DNA of 29,793 bases from 67-14 sp020438345. Lineage in GTDB: Bacteria; Actinomycetota; Thermoleophilia; Solirubrobacterales; 70-9. Made by a program: the position numbers and the translations under genes. Below, piece after piece: positions 1-7,085 of the stretch. The stretch covers positions 1 through 29,793 of the forward strand of contig CALMSY010000009.1 in NCBI GenBank assembly GCA_937872475.1, given 5' to 3'. How positions within the stretch are numbered: the first letter of the stretch is position 1; each line of letters opens with the position of its first letter. The notes beneath the pieces were generated by a model. That model was not told the origin of the DNA. It saw nothing but the letters and a program-made list of their open reading frames with translations, and made no database searches.

Positions 1-78
1 GAGCGGGAGCGGGAGCGGGAGCGGGAGCCAGGGCCGGAGCCAGGGCCGGAGCCAGGGCCGGAGCCAGAGCCAGGGCTC
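1..78. repeat. GC-rich 6/12-bp tandem repeat at window edge
   Basis: Four copies of GAGCGG fill 1-24. A 12-bp unit GAGCCAGGGCCG follows three times (25-60), then a degenerate copy (61-72). The array may be the end of a gene cut by the window edge. Two plus-strand frames stay open through it: one encodes Glu-Arg then Glu-Pro/Gly-Pro repeats and stops at 142-144, the other encodes Ser-Gly then SQGR repeats and stops at 131-133. Either would run convergently into the gene that ends at 130. Which frame, if any, is translated cannot be decided here. Confidence 0.85.
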
Positions 79-129
79 GGGTGCGAGACTGCCGACTCCG
101 GGGGCTGGTTGCCGGCCGGGGCCGGCTTC

Positions 130-1737
130 CTAGCTGTCCTTTAGGGAGGCGATTCCTCCGACTACCCCGAGGTAGGCGGTGCCGTCCGGGCCGAGTCCGA
201 GCCCCGCGTAATTGTTGTTGAAGAAGAAACCGGACCCGGCGTACTTGTTCCAGACCGTCTTGCCGTTCCTGAAGTTGATTGCAGTCCAGTAATAGGACTG
301 CGAACCGCTGGAATCCGGCGGACGGGTGTAGGCGTAGATCAATCCCGTCCTGGCCGACATTTTCGGAACAACCGAGGGGGCCCTGGCGGTGTTGTTGGTC
401 CAGACCTTCTTGCAGCCTTTGCCGTCCTTGCGGATGTCCACCCGGGCAAACCCGGGTTCCGTCACCACGGCGGCTCCCTCGGGCGGGAACAGCGCCGAGT
501 AGCCATAGTTGTTCTCGACGATCATCGAGCGTCCGGTAGTGATCAGCGAGTTCTCGGTGGCGCTCGCCCCCTTGCTGAAAACAGGCACTTCGCAGACCTT
601 GCGCTTCTTGCCCTTGAGCTTCTTTGCGGTGCGGTATACGACCACGTTCTCGGGGTCGGCATTGTCGACCATCGCCACGTAGCCGCCCTTGAGGATGTCC
701 GGCGTGGTGCCGCTGCCCGCGTCGGCCTGTCCGGGCTTGGCTACCCCGTCGTTTCGGTACCTGGCCTTCCAGACAATGAATGGCTTTCCGTTCGAGGCTT
801 TGCCGAGGCGGTAAAGACGCTTGTTCGTCACCACGTACACCGCGTTCCGGTCGACCGTGAAGGAATTCTGGATTTCCTCATTCAACTGGAGCAGACGGAT
901 CTTGCCGGTATGGCGATCCACGGTTCCTACCCCACCCGTCTGCTTGACCACAAACCAGAGGTCACCTTCGAAGTCGGGCAGAGCCGAATTCATACGCTGG
1001 CTGGCCGGATCGACGCGTGATGTCAGATCATGATCCCTGACGAGTTCAAAGGCCGAACCATCGGCAGTCTGGCCGAGTATGAAAATGTGATTGGTGCGGG
1101 TCGGGATGACCAGCCGATCCTGGTTGTCCAGGTAGAAGTACCCTCCGGCAGAGAAGTTCTGGTAGTCCGGTGATGTGCCTACCTTGGGCGCATCCGGAAG
1201 CTCGTAGGTGGCGAGTACCTCGAGCGTGTCCGGGTCCACGATGCGGGCCTGCGGTGGCGCGATCGTGGAAACGCAGACCGTGACGATCCGACCACGCCTG
1301 TCGAAAGCGATAGTTGAGCAGATGCCGTTCGCGGCACCGCCCGACGAAGCCACCAGGTTCTTGCCGAGCGGCCCAGGCCAATGGTAGGTACCGGTCATCC
1401 ACGTGTCGTTATGGATGTTGCTCTTTGGGTCCGACGCCATGAACGGGTTTTGCGGGGCCCGTGTCGCGCTGTTGACCGGCGTCGCCTTGAAGATCGATCC
1501 AGTGAAATCAGGCAGTGAAGGCGCCGGCTCCGACGATGCGATCGGCGCCGCCACTGAAACCGGCGCAATTGCGACTGCACCAAGCCCGAAGACACCGATT
1601 CCGGCAGCGAGCGCTCGGAACGCCAAACCCCGAGTCCTGGCGTTCCAGCGCAGGCCTTTCCACCGTATTTGCCGGCTAAGGCAAGACTGGTTACGGGTGC
1701 CCGAGCACAGGCCAGACTGAATCCTGGCCTGGCTCAT
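130..1737 (-). CDS. Secreted beta-propeller-like protein, function unknown
   Basis: About 535 residues. I chose the ATG at 1737 because it follows a GGAAG ribosome site and lies 37 bp after the protease gene. The longer frame would start at a GTG inside that gene. A long basic N-terminus is followed by a hydrophobic segment at about residues 41-65 (ALAAGIGVFGLGAVAIAPV), so it is probably exported or membrane-anchored. A later TTG at about residue 39 would give a more usual signal peptide. The body has repeated beta-strand stretches typical of PQQ/YncE-like propellers, such as VDPDTLEVLATYELP, VDRHTGKIRLLQL and FRNGKTVWNKYAGSG. A short KKLKGKKRK stretch lies inside. I see no catalytic motif. 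Its position after the protease suggests co-transcription. The fold is inferred from sequence texture only. Confidence 0.8.
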   Translation of the reverse strand: MSQARIQSGLCSGTRNQSCLSRQIRWKGLRWNARTRGLAFRALAAGIGVFGLGAVAIAPVSVAAPIASSEPAPSLPDFTGSIFKATPVNSATRAPQNPFMASDPKSNIHNDTWMTGTYHWPGPLGKNLVASSGGAANGICSTIAFDRRGRIVTVCVSTIAPPQARIVDPDTLEVLATYELPDAPKVGTSPDYQNFSAGGYFYLDNQDRLVIPTRTNHIFILGQTADGSAFELVRDHDLTSRVDPASQRMNSALPDFEGDLWFVVKQTGGVGTVDRHTGKIRLLQLNEEIQNSFTVDRNAVYVVTNKRLYRLGKASNGKPFIVWKARYRNDGVAKPGQADAGSGTTPDILKGGYVAMVDNADPENVVVYRTAKKLKGKKRKVCEVPVFSKGASATENSLITTGRSMIVENNYGYSALFPPEGAAVVTEPGFARVDIRKDGKGCKKVWTNNTARAPSVVPKMSARTGLIYAYTRPPDSSGSQSYYWTAINFRNGKTVWNKYAGSGFFFNNNYAGLGLGPDGTAYLGVVGGIASLKDS

Positions 1738-1774
1738 TGTTCGTTGATCTTCCGGGTCGACTTCCTCGCAGGCG

Positions 1775-3013
1775 TCAGTTGCAGGCCCCGAACGCGGCGC
1801 CATTGGCCTGGTCGGCAGCCGCCTTTGCGGCCGCACTTGCGCTCGCAGCGGTCCTGGCTTTCTTCTGGGCTTTCTTCAGCTTCTTCTTGGCTTTCCGTTT
1901 CGCCTTGCCGCGCGACTTCTTCACGCGCTTCTTGGCTTTCTTGACAACACCCTGTGCTTTCGCGGCAGCGGCAGCGGCAGTATTGGCAGCAGCGGTCAAT
2001 GCAGCCGCGTTGCCAGTCGCCGCTCCGCAGCCGGCCGGCTTGGCACCGGCCCCGACAATCGAGACCCCGTTGTTTACACCCGGGAAGCTCTCTGCTTGCT
2101 CGATCTGCTTTACCTTGGCCGAAAGTAGCGTGGACATTGATGGCTCAGCCACCCTTGTGTAGACCCCGGGGAAATTGGGTCTCGCGCAGCCGGTACCCCA
2201 GCTGACGACTCCGATCAGCCTGAATCCGCCATCTACCGGTGCGACCAGCGGTCCGCCGCTGTCGCCCTGGCAGGAGTCCTGGCCGCCGGCCATCGTTCCG
2301 GCACAGAGCATCACCGCAGAGTGGAACGCGGCTCCGTATGAGGTGGTGCCTCCACAAACCGAGTCGTCGAGGACAGGCACGGTCAGATGCTTCAGGACGG
2401 GGCTGGACGCACCCCCTTCCGAGATCGCACCGTACCCGGTCACGACCGCGTTGCGGCCCGCCCGCCAGACGGCCCGTTCATCGCTACCGGCAATCTTGAT
2501 CTGTGTGCGCGACGAAGGGGCCTTGAGAGCGATGAATGCGTAGTCGTTGTCGCTCGTGGATGCGGTGTAATTCTCCGCCCGGTACATGCCGTTCCACATG
2601 ACCTCTTCACCGCCGGTTCCCGCCTGGGTCCGCCCGGTGAAGAACCGCATGTCGTCCGAGAGCGCATACCAGCCCTCACTCGGACTCCATACGCAGTGGG
2701 CCGCGGTCAGGATCAGCATCGGGTGGACCAGCGACCCGCCACACCAGTGCTGTCCGCCAAAGGTGATCTGGACCTGCCACGGGTACTGGTCGAAGGTGGT
2801 GTCCGACCCACCCACGATGTAAGGATTGGACCGCGTCTGCACCGCGGCAGAGGTCGCAGGACTCTGCGGCACATCTGACCTGTCGAGCTTCACCAGTCCG
2901 TCGATCGATGCCTGGCTTCTGGCCGGCGCAAGTGACATCGCGATCGCCGCCAGCAAGATAAGCGGAACCAGAACGAGTGCGCGCCTCGCGAACAAATCTC
3001 CTGAGATGGTCAT
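1775..3013 (-). CDS. Secreted trypsin-like serine protease (S1) with lysine/alanine-rich C-terminal tail
   Basis: 412 residues from the ATG at 3013, which has AGGA a few bases upstream. A TTG at 3112 would extend into the preceding gene and lacks support. A signal peptide (residues 1-35, cut after SQA) is followed by a short propeptide and the mature start IVGG at 66. The triad is His106 (TAAHC), Asp157 (DNDYAF) and Ser252 (GDSGGPL). Asp246 sits at the base of the S1 pocket and SWGTGC follows, so cleavage after Lys/Arg is expected. The residue before IVGG is Tyr, not Arg/Lys, so self-activation by tryptic cleavage is not obvious. Residues about 330-412 form a tail rich in Ala and Lys (KKAKKRVKKSRGKAKRK) that resembles histone H1 and ends in Cys-Asn. 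It may bind anionic wall polymers or nucleic acid (inference). It lies 88 bp after the acyl-CoA dehydrogenase gene. Confidence 0.93.
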   Translation of the reverse strand: MTISGDLFARRALVLVPLILLAAIAMSLAPARSQASIDGLVKLDRSDVPQSPATSAAVQTRSNPYIVGGSDTTFDQYPWQVQITFGGQHWCGGSLVHPMLILTAAHCVWSPSEGWYALSDDMRFFTGRTQAGTGGEEVMWNGMYRAENYTASTSDNDYAFIALKAPSSRTQIKIAGSDERAVWRAGRNAVVTGYGAISEGGASSPVLKHLTVPVLDDSVCGGTTSYGAAFHSAVMLCAGTMAGGQDSCQGDSGGPLVAPVDGGFRLIGVVSWGTGCARPNFPGVYTRVAEPSMSTLLSAKVKQIEQAESFPGVNNGVSIVGAGAKPAGCGAATGNAAALTAAANTAAAAAAKAQGVVKKAKKRVKKSRGKAKRKAKKKLKKAQKKARTAASASAAAKAAADQANGAAFGACN

Positions 3014-3101
3014 GCGAGTCCTACCCCCTGTATTTCGATCCAAGTGTGCTGGAACCTTGAACATATACGCACCGGCATCGTTTGCCAAGCCCGAGTCCGG
3101 A

Positions 3102-4274
3102 TCAGAGACCAAACGTCTTGCCGATGATGTCCTTCATGATCTCGTCGGTGCCGCCGCCGATCGGTCCCAGCCTCGCATCGCGCAGGGCCCGTTCGATGCC
3201 GTACTCCTTCATATACCCGTAGCCGCCGTGAACCTGGAGCGCCTCGTCGGCCACCTCACAGAGTGCCCTCTGGGTCATCAGCTTGGTCATCGAGACTTCA
3301 CGGATCACCGGTTCGCCCGCCTCGAAGCGGCGCAGCGTGTCGTAGGTGAGCGTTCTGGCTGTATGTGCCGTGGTCGCCATACCGGCGATCTTGTGACGAA
3401 TCGCCTGGAATGACCCGATCGACTTTCCGAAGGCCTTCCGGTCATTGGCGTATGTGATCGAGGAGTCGACCAGGGCGTCCATCGCACCGATCGCACCGAT
3501 CGCCATCAGGAGCCGTTCCCAGGCGAAGTTGGCCATGATCAGCTGGAATCCCTCGTTTTCGGCGCCGAGCAGGTGATCATCCGGGACTTCGACATCGGTG
3601 AATGAGATCTCGCCCGTGTCCGAAGAGTGCCATCCCATCTTCTCCAGTTTCGAAACCACTTCATAGCCGGGTGAATCGGTCTCGATGACCAGAAACGAGA
3701 TTCCGCTGTGGCCACCTTCCTCGGTGGTCTTTACCGCGCAGACGAGAAAGTCGGCGCGGACCCCGTTGGTGATGAAGGTCTTTGATCCGTTCACAACATA
3801 ACCCCCGTCGACCTTGCGGGCCATCGTGCGAATCGAGGCAACATCGGATCCGGCCCCTGGTTCGGTTATTCCCAGCGCGCCGATCTTCTCCCCACGGATT
3901 CCAGGCACCAGCCAACGCTGCCGTTGCCACTCGTTACCAAACCTGAAGACCGGCGGCATGGCGATTGAGGCGTGAGCATTGATCCCGGCGGCGACACCGC
4001 CGGATGCGCCCCGTCGCGAAAGTTCCTCCACCCAGACGGCATCATGGAGGTGGGTCCCGCCCTGCCCACCGTACTCCTGGGGGAACTTCAGCCCGAGGAA
4101 CCCGAGTTCACCGCAGCGGTCGAACAGCTCACGGGGAAAGAGCCGGGCGTCCTCCCACTCGTCGACGTGGGGTGCGATCTCGTTCTCGACAAAGCGGCGG
4201 ACCGTCTGGCGAAGCTCGAGGTGTTCCCGACTGAAAGGCGGTGGGATCCCCGGCCCCGAGCCTCCCTCAATCAT
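3102..4274 (-). CDS. Acyl-CoA dehydrogenase (FadE-type)
   Basis: 390 residues. It is an FAD enzyme that oxidises an acyl-CoA to the 2-enoyl-CoA and passes electrons to ETF. The ATG at 4274 follows GGGAAG with a 5-nt spacer, and a TTG one codon earlier is less likely. The N-terminal helical domain leads to the family signature GITEPGAGSD (135-144). The middle beta domain follows, then the C-terminal helical domain with DRKAFGK and QVHGGYGYMKEYGIER. The MCAD-type catalytic Glu position near the C-terminus reads IGGGTDEIM, without the Glu of the YEG motif. Glu253 in AWERLLMA matches the helix-G glutamate used by isovaleryl- and long-chain acyl-CoA dehydrogenases, so branched or long-chain substrates fit best. 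It overlaps the aldo/keto reductase gene by 8 bp (ATGATTGA), which suggests translational coupling. The exact substrate is not readable. Confidence 0.95.
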   Translation of the reverse strand: MIEGGSGPGIPPPFSREHLELRQTVRRFVENEIAPHVDEWEDARLFPRELFDRCGELGFLGLKFPQEYGGQGGTHLHDAVWVEELSRRGASGGVAAGINAHASIAMPPVFRFGNEWQRQRWLVPGIRGEKIGALGITEPGAGSDVASIRTMARKVDGGYVVNGSKTFITNGVRADFLVCAVKTTEEGGHSGISFLVIETDSPGYEVVSKLEKMGWHSSDTGEISFTDVEVPDDHLLGAENEGFQLIMANFAWERLLMAIGAIGAMDALVDSSITYANDRKAFGKSIGSFQAIRHKIAGMATTAHTARTLTYDTLRRFEAGEPVIREVSMTKLMTQRALCEVADEALQVHGGYGYMKEYGIERALRDARLGPIGGGTDEIMKDIIGKTFGL

Positions 4275-5241
4275 CAATGCTTCCCATCAGCGACGCCGCG
4301 TAGCGGTCGCCTTCGGGACGAGGCAGGGCATTTAGTGCCTCGAGCTCTTCGGGGCTGAGGCTGACATCTGCTGCCGCCGCGTTCTCCTCCAGACGGGAGA
4401 CCTTTCTGGTTCCAGGAATCGGTGCGATGTCATCTCCCTGGGCGAGAACCCAGGCGATTGCCATCTGGGCTGATGTCACATCGTGCTTCTTCGCGAGTGT
4501 CTCGATCGCGTCGACGATGGACAGGTTCGTCTCGAAATTCTCCTCGCTCATGCGTGGGTCATGGGCGCGGAAATCGGCGGAACCGAAGTCGGCTTTGGAC
4601 CGAAACCGGCCGGTCAGAAAGCCACGCCCGAGTGGGGAATAGGGCACGAGACCGATGCCGAGGGCACGCATTGCCGGAAGGATCGAATCGTTCAGTCCGC
4701 GCTCGAACAGTGAGAACTCGGATTGGACAGCGGAGATCGGATGAACGTCGTTGGCCCGGCGGATCGTTTCCGCCGATGCTTCCGAAAGTCCGAGGTAACG
4801 TACCTTGCCGGCTTCGACCAGCTCAGCCATCGCGCCAGCCGTTTCTTCGATCGGGACCGACTTGTCGACCCGGTGTTGGTAATAGAGATCGACGTGGTCG
4901 ACACCCAGCCGCCTCAGTGAAGAGTCGATGGCCTCTCTCACATACTCGGGCCGACCGCTGATCGATCGTTCGTTGTCTTCACCCCGAACGATTCCGAACT
5001 TGGTCGCGAGGACGACTTGGTCACGGCGCCCCTTGATCGCCCTGCCGAGAAGCTCCTCGTTGGCTCCACGACCGTACATGTCTGCTGTGTCGAGAAAGTT
5101 GACACCGAGGTCCAGGGCGCGCTGAATGGTTGCGATCGATTCGGCTTCGTCGGTTTCTCCATAGAAATCGGACATGCCCATGCAACCGAGCCCGATCGCA
5201 GAGACTTTCAGTCCTTCACTTCCCAGCTTGCGAATCTCCAT
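4267..5241 (-). CDS. Aldo/keto reductase
   Basis: 324 residues, a normal full length for an NADPH-dependent AKR TIM barrel of the YajO/Tas-like subgroup that reduces carbonyls or opens quinone-type substrates. The catalytic tetrad is complete: Asp51 and Tyr56 (LDTADMYG), Lys81 (ATKFG) and His123 (YYQHRVD). The C-terminal nucleotide-binding part has PIPGTRKVSRLEEN. The start is the ATG at 5241. No clear Shine-Dalgarno precedes it, so the transcript may have a short leader. It is the first gene of a leftward pair with the acyl-CoA dehydrogenase, overlapping it by 8 bp. The pairing suggests a shared lipid or xenobiotic oxidation role, but the substrate is unknown. Confidence 0.95.
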   Translation of the reverse strand: MEIRKLGSEGLKVSAIGLGCMGMSDFYGETDEAESIATIQRALDLGVNFLDTADMYGRGANEELLGRAIKGRRDQVVLATKFGIVRGEDNERSISGRPEYVREAIDSSLRRLGVDHVDLYYQHRVDKSVPIEETAGAMAELVEAGKVRYLGLSEASAETIRRANDVHPISAVQSEFSLFERGLNDSILPAMRALGIGLVPYSPLGRGFLTGRFRSKADFGSADFRAHDPRMSEENFETNLSIVDAIETLAKKHDVTSAQMAIAWVLAQGDDIAPIPGTRKVSRLEENAAAADVSLSPEELEALNALPRPEGDRYAASLMGSIDD

Positions 5242-5292
5242 CGGTCGATCATAGAACCGGGGTGGTCGCGACTGACAGCCGCGCGTTAAAGA

Positions 5293-5320
5293 CGAAACGC
5301 GCCGACCGGGGCGCGTTTCG
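5293..5320 (-). terminator. Hairpin terminator after the NlpC/P60 gene
   Basis: A perfect 11-bp inverted repeat (CGAAACGCGCC with GGCGCGTTTCG) encloses a 6-nt loop. It lies 25 bp downstream of the leftward hydrolase stop at 5346 and before the aldo/keto reductase start. On the minus strand it is followed by TCTTTAA, only a weak T-run. Confidence 0.75.
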
Positions 5321-5345
5321 GTGGATCAGCCGTATCGGCCGAGTC

Positions 5346-5945
5346 CTAGAAAGCTCCGGGATGCCGGACGGAGAATCCGGCGGATGAGCGGATTGTCGTG
5401 CTCCAGCGGTTACCGCCGTTCGAGCTCATGTTCGATGTGTCGAAGGAAAGTCCGGCCACGACCATGTACATGTGACCGCCATTGGCGTAGGTGGAGATCC
5501 ACTTGCCGGCACCAGGCTGCTTCCAGTTTATGAAGCTGCCGGAAGGCATCGGGGTCTTGACGAAACCACCGGCGCGTAGTGCGAAGCTGACCGAGCCCGA
5601 GCAGTCATAGCCGCGATCGAGCCGGCGGCTCAGGCCATGGCCACCGCCGTACACGTAAGGCTTGAGCCGAATCTGGTTGGCGGCTGCGATGACACGCTTG
5701 ATGGCGGCGGGTGCCGTGTCAGGAGCGATTGCCTTGCCGTTGACGATGCGAGCCTTCTTGATTGGCTTGCAATCAGTCACCGAAAGCGCCAGGCCACCGG
5801 TCGAAGCGTCCTTGCAACTGGCCTGGGCCGTTGGGGCCAAGGCCGAAAAAGAGACGAGAACCAACGCTGCCAGAACGGCGACGAGAGAAACCGACTTGAA
5901 AATATTGATGCTGCGGAACGGCTGAACTGTGCGCGACGGGTAGAT
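5346..5945 (-). CDS. Secreted NlpC/P60-like (C40) cell-wall hydrolase, probable AUC start
   Basis: From 5945 the product is 199 residues with a full signal peptide: a basic n-region, the core SLVAVLAALVLVSFSALAP, and cleavage after TAQA. The domain has the C40 pattern: YVYGGGHG, the catalytic Cys115 in YDCSGSVSFAL, and His158 in GGHMYMVVAG. Such enzymes cut peptidoglycan stem peptides. An in-frame TAA lies only 24 nt before 5945, and no ATG, GTG or TTG occurs between it and a TTG at 5864. Starting at that TTG would delete the n-region and half of the hydrophobic core, and it has no ribosome site. AAAGGAG (5958-5952) sits 6 nt before the ATC at 5945, so AUC is the best start. A sequencing error is the alternative. 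The gene sits directly behind a c-di-AMP riboswitch and ends before a hairpin terminator. Confidence 0.85.
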   Translation of the reverse strand: MYPSRTVQPFRSINIFKSVSLVAVLAALVLVSFSALAPTAQASCKDASTGGLALSVTDCKPIKKARIVNGKAIAPDTAPAAIKRVIAAANQIRLKPYVYGGGHGLSRRLDRGYDCSGSVSFALRAGGFVKTPMPSGSFINWKQPGAGKWISTYANGGHMYMVVAGLSFDTSNMSSNGGNRWSTTIRSSAGFSVRHPGAF

Positions 5946-5960
5946 ACCGATCTCCTTTGT

Positions 5961-6086
5961 CGGCCTACGGGGTTAGCTGTCGGGCTGGCGCTTCAGGAGC
6001 CGCGCTCCCACCTCGGATGGTGGATTCGCCCCAAAAACTCGGTTCCCCCGCTCCCGGCCTCAGAGTAGGTCGGGATTCGGCGTCTC
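5961..6086 (-). promoter_or_regulatory. c-di-AMP riboswitch (ydaO/yuaA type)
   Basis: Read on the minus strand, this leader has the conserved ydaO blocks in order: GACGCCGAATCC (about 6084), GGAGCGGGGGAACCG, TTTTTGGGGCGAATCC, and near the 3' end CCCGACAGCTAACCCCGTA closing with GGC. These are the signature stretches of the c-di-AMP-sensing RNA that precedes wall hydrolase genes in actinobacteria. The Shine-Dalgarno AAAGGAG starts 3 nt after the closing helix and serves the NlpC/P60-like gene. In known members c-di-AMP binding lowers expression. With the ribosome site this close, control of translation initiation is possible here (inference). A TATCAT box upstream, at 6108-6103, is a possible -10. 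Confidence 0.95.
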
Positions 6087-6129
6087 GGTTATGAACTTGC
6101 GGAATGATAGACGATCTGTTCGTCATTCG

Positions 6130-6158
6130 CTGACAAACCACCGGAGTCCTCCTTTAAT
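6130..6158 (+). promoter_or_regulatory. Predicted promoter for the SDR-acnA pair
   Basis: CTGACA (6130-6135), a 17-bp spacer and TTTAAT (6153-6158) match a housekeeping promoter at 9 of 12 positions. It lies 95 bp before the SDR start and diverges from the riboswitch transcript. Confidence 0.5.
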
Positions 6159-6253
6159 CCCTGCAATTTCCGGAAAGCCAGGTGATGCTTGATGCGACCA
6201 GGGAGCCCGGGTTTGGCGAGGCTAAGCGAAGTCCCGGTGGTAACTTTGAGGGG

Positions 6254-7054
6254 ATGGATACAACTGGAAAGAGGGTCCTGCTGACCGGCGCGACCGGAGG
6301 CCTCGGCCGCGCAATCGCCGGAACCCTCGCCGGGGCCGGGGCGAACCTGATCCTCTCGGCTCGTTCCGCGGATGCGCTCGAGGAGCTGGCTTCCGGACTT
6401 CCAGGTGACGGGCACGCATGCCTGCCCGCGGATTTGGGTGAACCGGGGGCCGCGCTTGAACTGATAGAGAAAGCCGGAAAGATCGATGTTCTGGTGGCCA
6501 ATGCCGCATTGCCGGCAACCGGTCGAATCACCGACCTGACCGATCAGCAGGTGTCCCGGATGCTGCGAATCAATCTCGAAGCCCCGGTCCTGATGGCCCA
6601 GGCTGTTCTGCCGGACATGCTGGAACGCAACGAAGGCAAGCTGGTGATGATCGGCTCGCTCGCGGGCAAGGCAGGCAGCCCCCGGTCATCCATCTATAAC
6701 GCGACCAAGTTCGGCCTTCGCGGATTCGTTTTCGGCCTCGCCCAGGATCTGGCCGGGACCGGGGTGGGTGCAACACTCATCGCTCCGGGTTTTGTTCGCG
6801 AAGCGGGCATGTTTGAAGACTCCGGCGCCAAGGCACCGGCCGGCATGGGCACGACCACTCCGGACCGTGTTGCGACCGCTGTGCGCCAGGCCATGAAATC
6901 CGACAAGGTCGAGATTCCTGTGGCTCCGTTTCTGCAGCGCTCCATGGCTCATATCGGCCTTATGAGCCCCCATCTTTCCCACCGGGTTCAATCCGGTGCG
7001 GCCGGTCAGAAAGCCGCGGAATCGGTCGCCAGCGGGCAAACCGGCAAACGTTGA
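6254..7054 (+). CDS. Short-chain dehydrogenase/reductase
   Basis: 266 residues from the ATG at 6254. Earlier in-frame starts at 6182/6185 would add a 23- to 24-residue, Gly/Arg-rich stretch that does not look like an SDR. However, GAGG before 6254 is very close to the ATG, so the start is not certain. It is a classical Rossmann SDR with the NAD(P) motif TGATGGLG (11-18), a VANAA block, Asn107, and the catalytic Ser135, Tyr148 and Lys152 (YNATK). A membrane-associated lipid or steroid-like substrate is common for this group (DltE/YqjQ-like), but the substrate cannot be read from sequence. It lies 31 bp before acnA and may be co-transcribed with it. The functional link to aconitase is unclear. 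Confidence 0.93.
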   Translation: MDTTGKRVLLTGATGGLGRAIAGTLAGAGANLILSARSADALEELASGLPGDGHACLPADLGEPGAALELIEKAGKIDVLVANAALPATGRITDLTDQQVSRMLRINLEAPVLMAQAVLPDMLERNEGKLVMIGSLAGKAGSPRSSIYNATKFGLRGFVFGLAQDLAGTGVGATLIAPGFVREAGMFEDSGAKAPAGMGTTTPDRVATAVRQAMKSDKVEIPVAPFLQRSMAHIGLMSPHLSHRVQSGAAGQKAAESVASGQTGKR

Positions 7055-7085
7055 CCCTCACACACTCAAGACAGAGAAGAGAACC

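Noticed and set aside
6182..6253. An N-terminal extension of the SDR starting at 6182 or 6185
   Set aside because: The added residues do not resemble the SDR N-terminus and precede the Rossmann start. The ATG at 6254 gives a normal family length.
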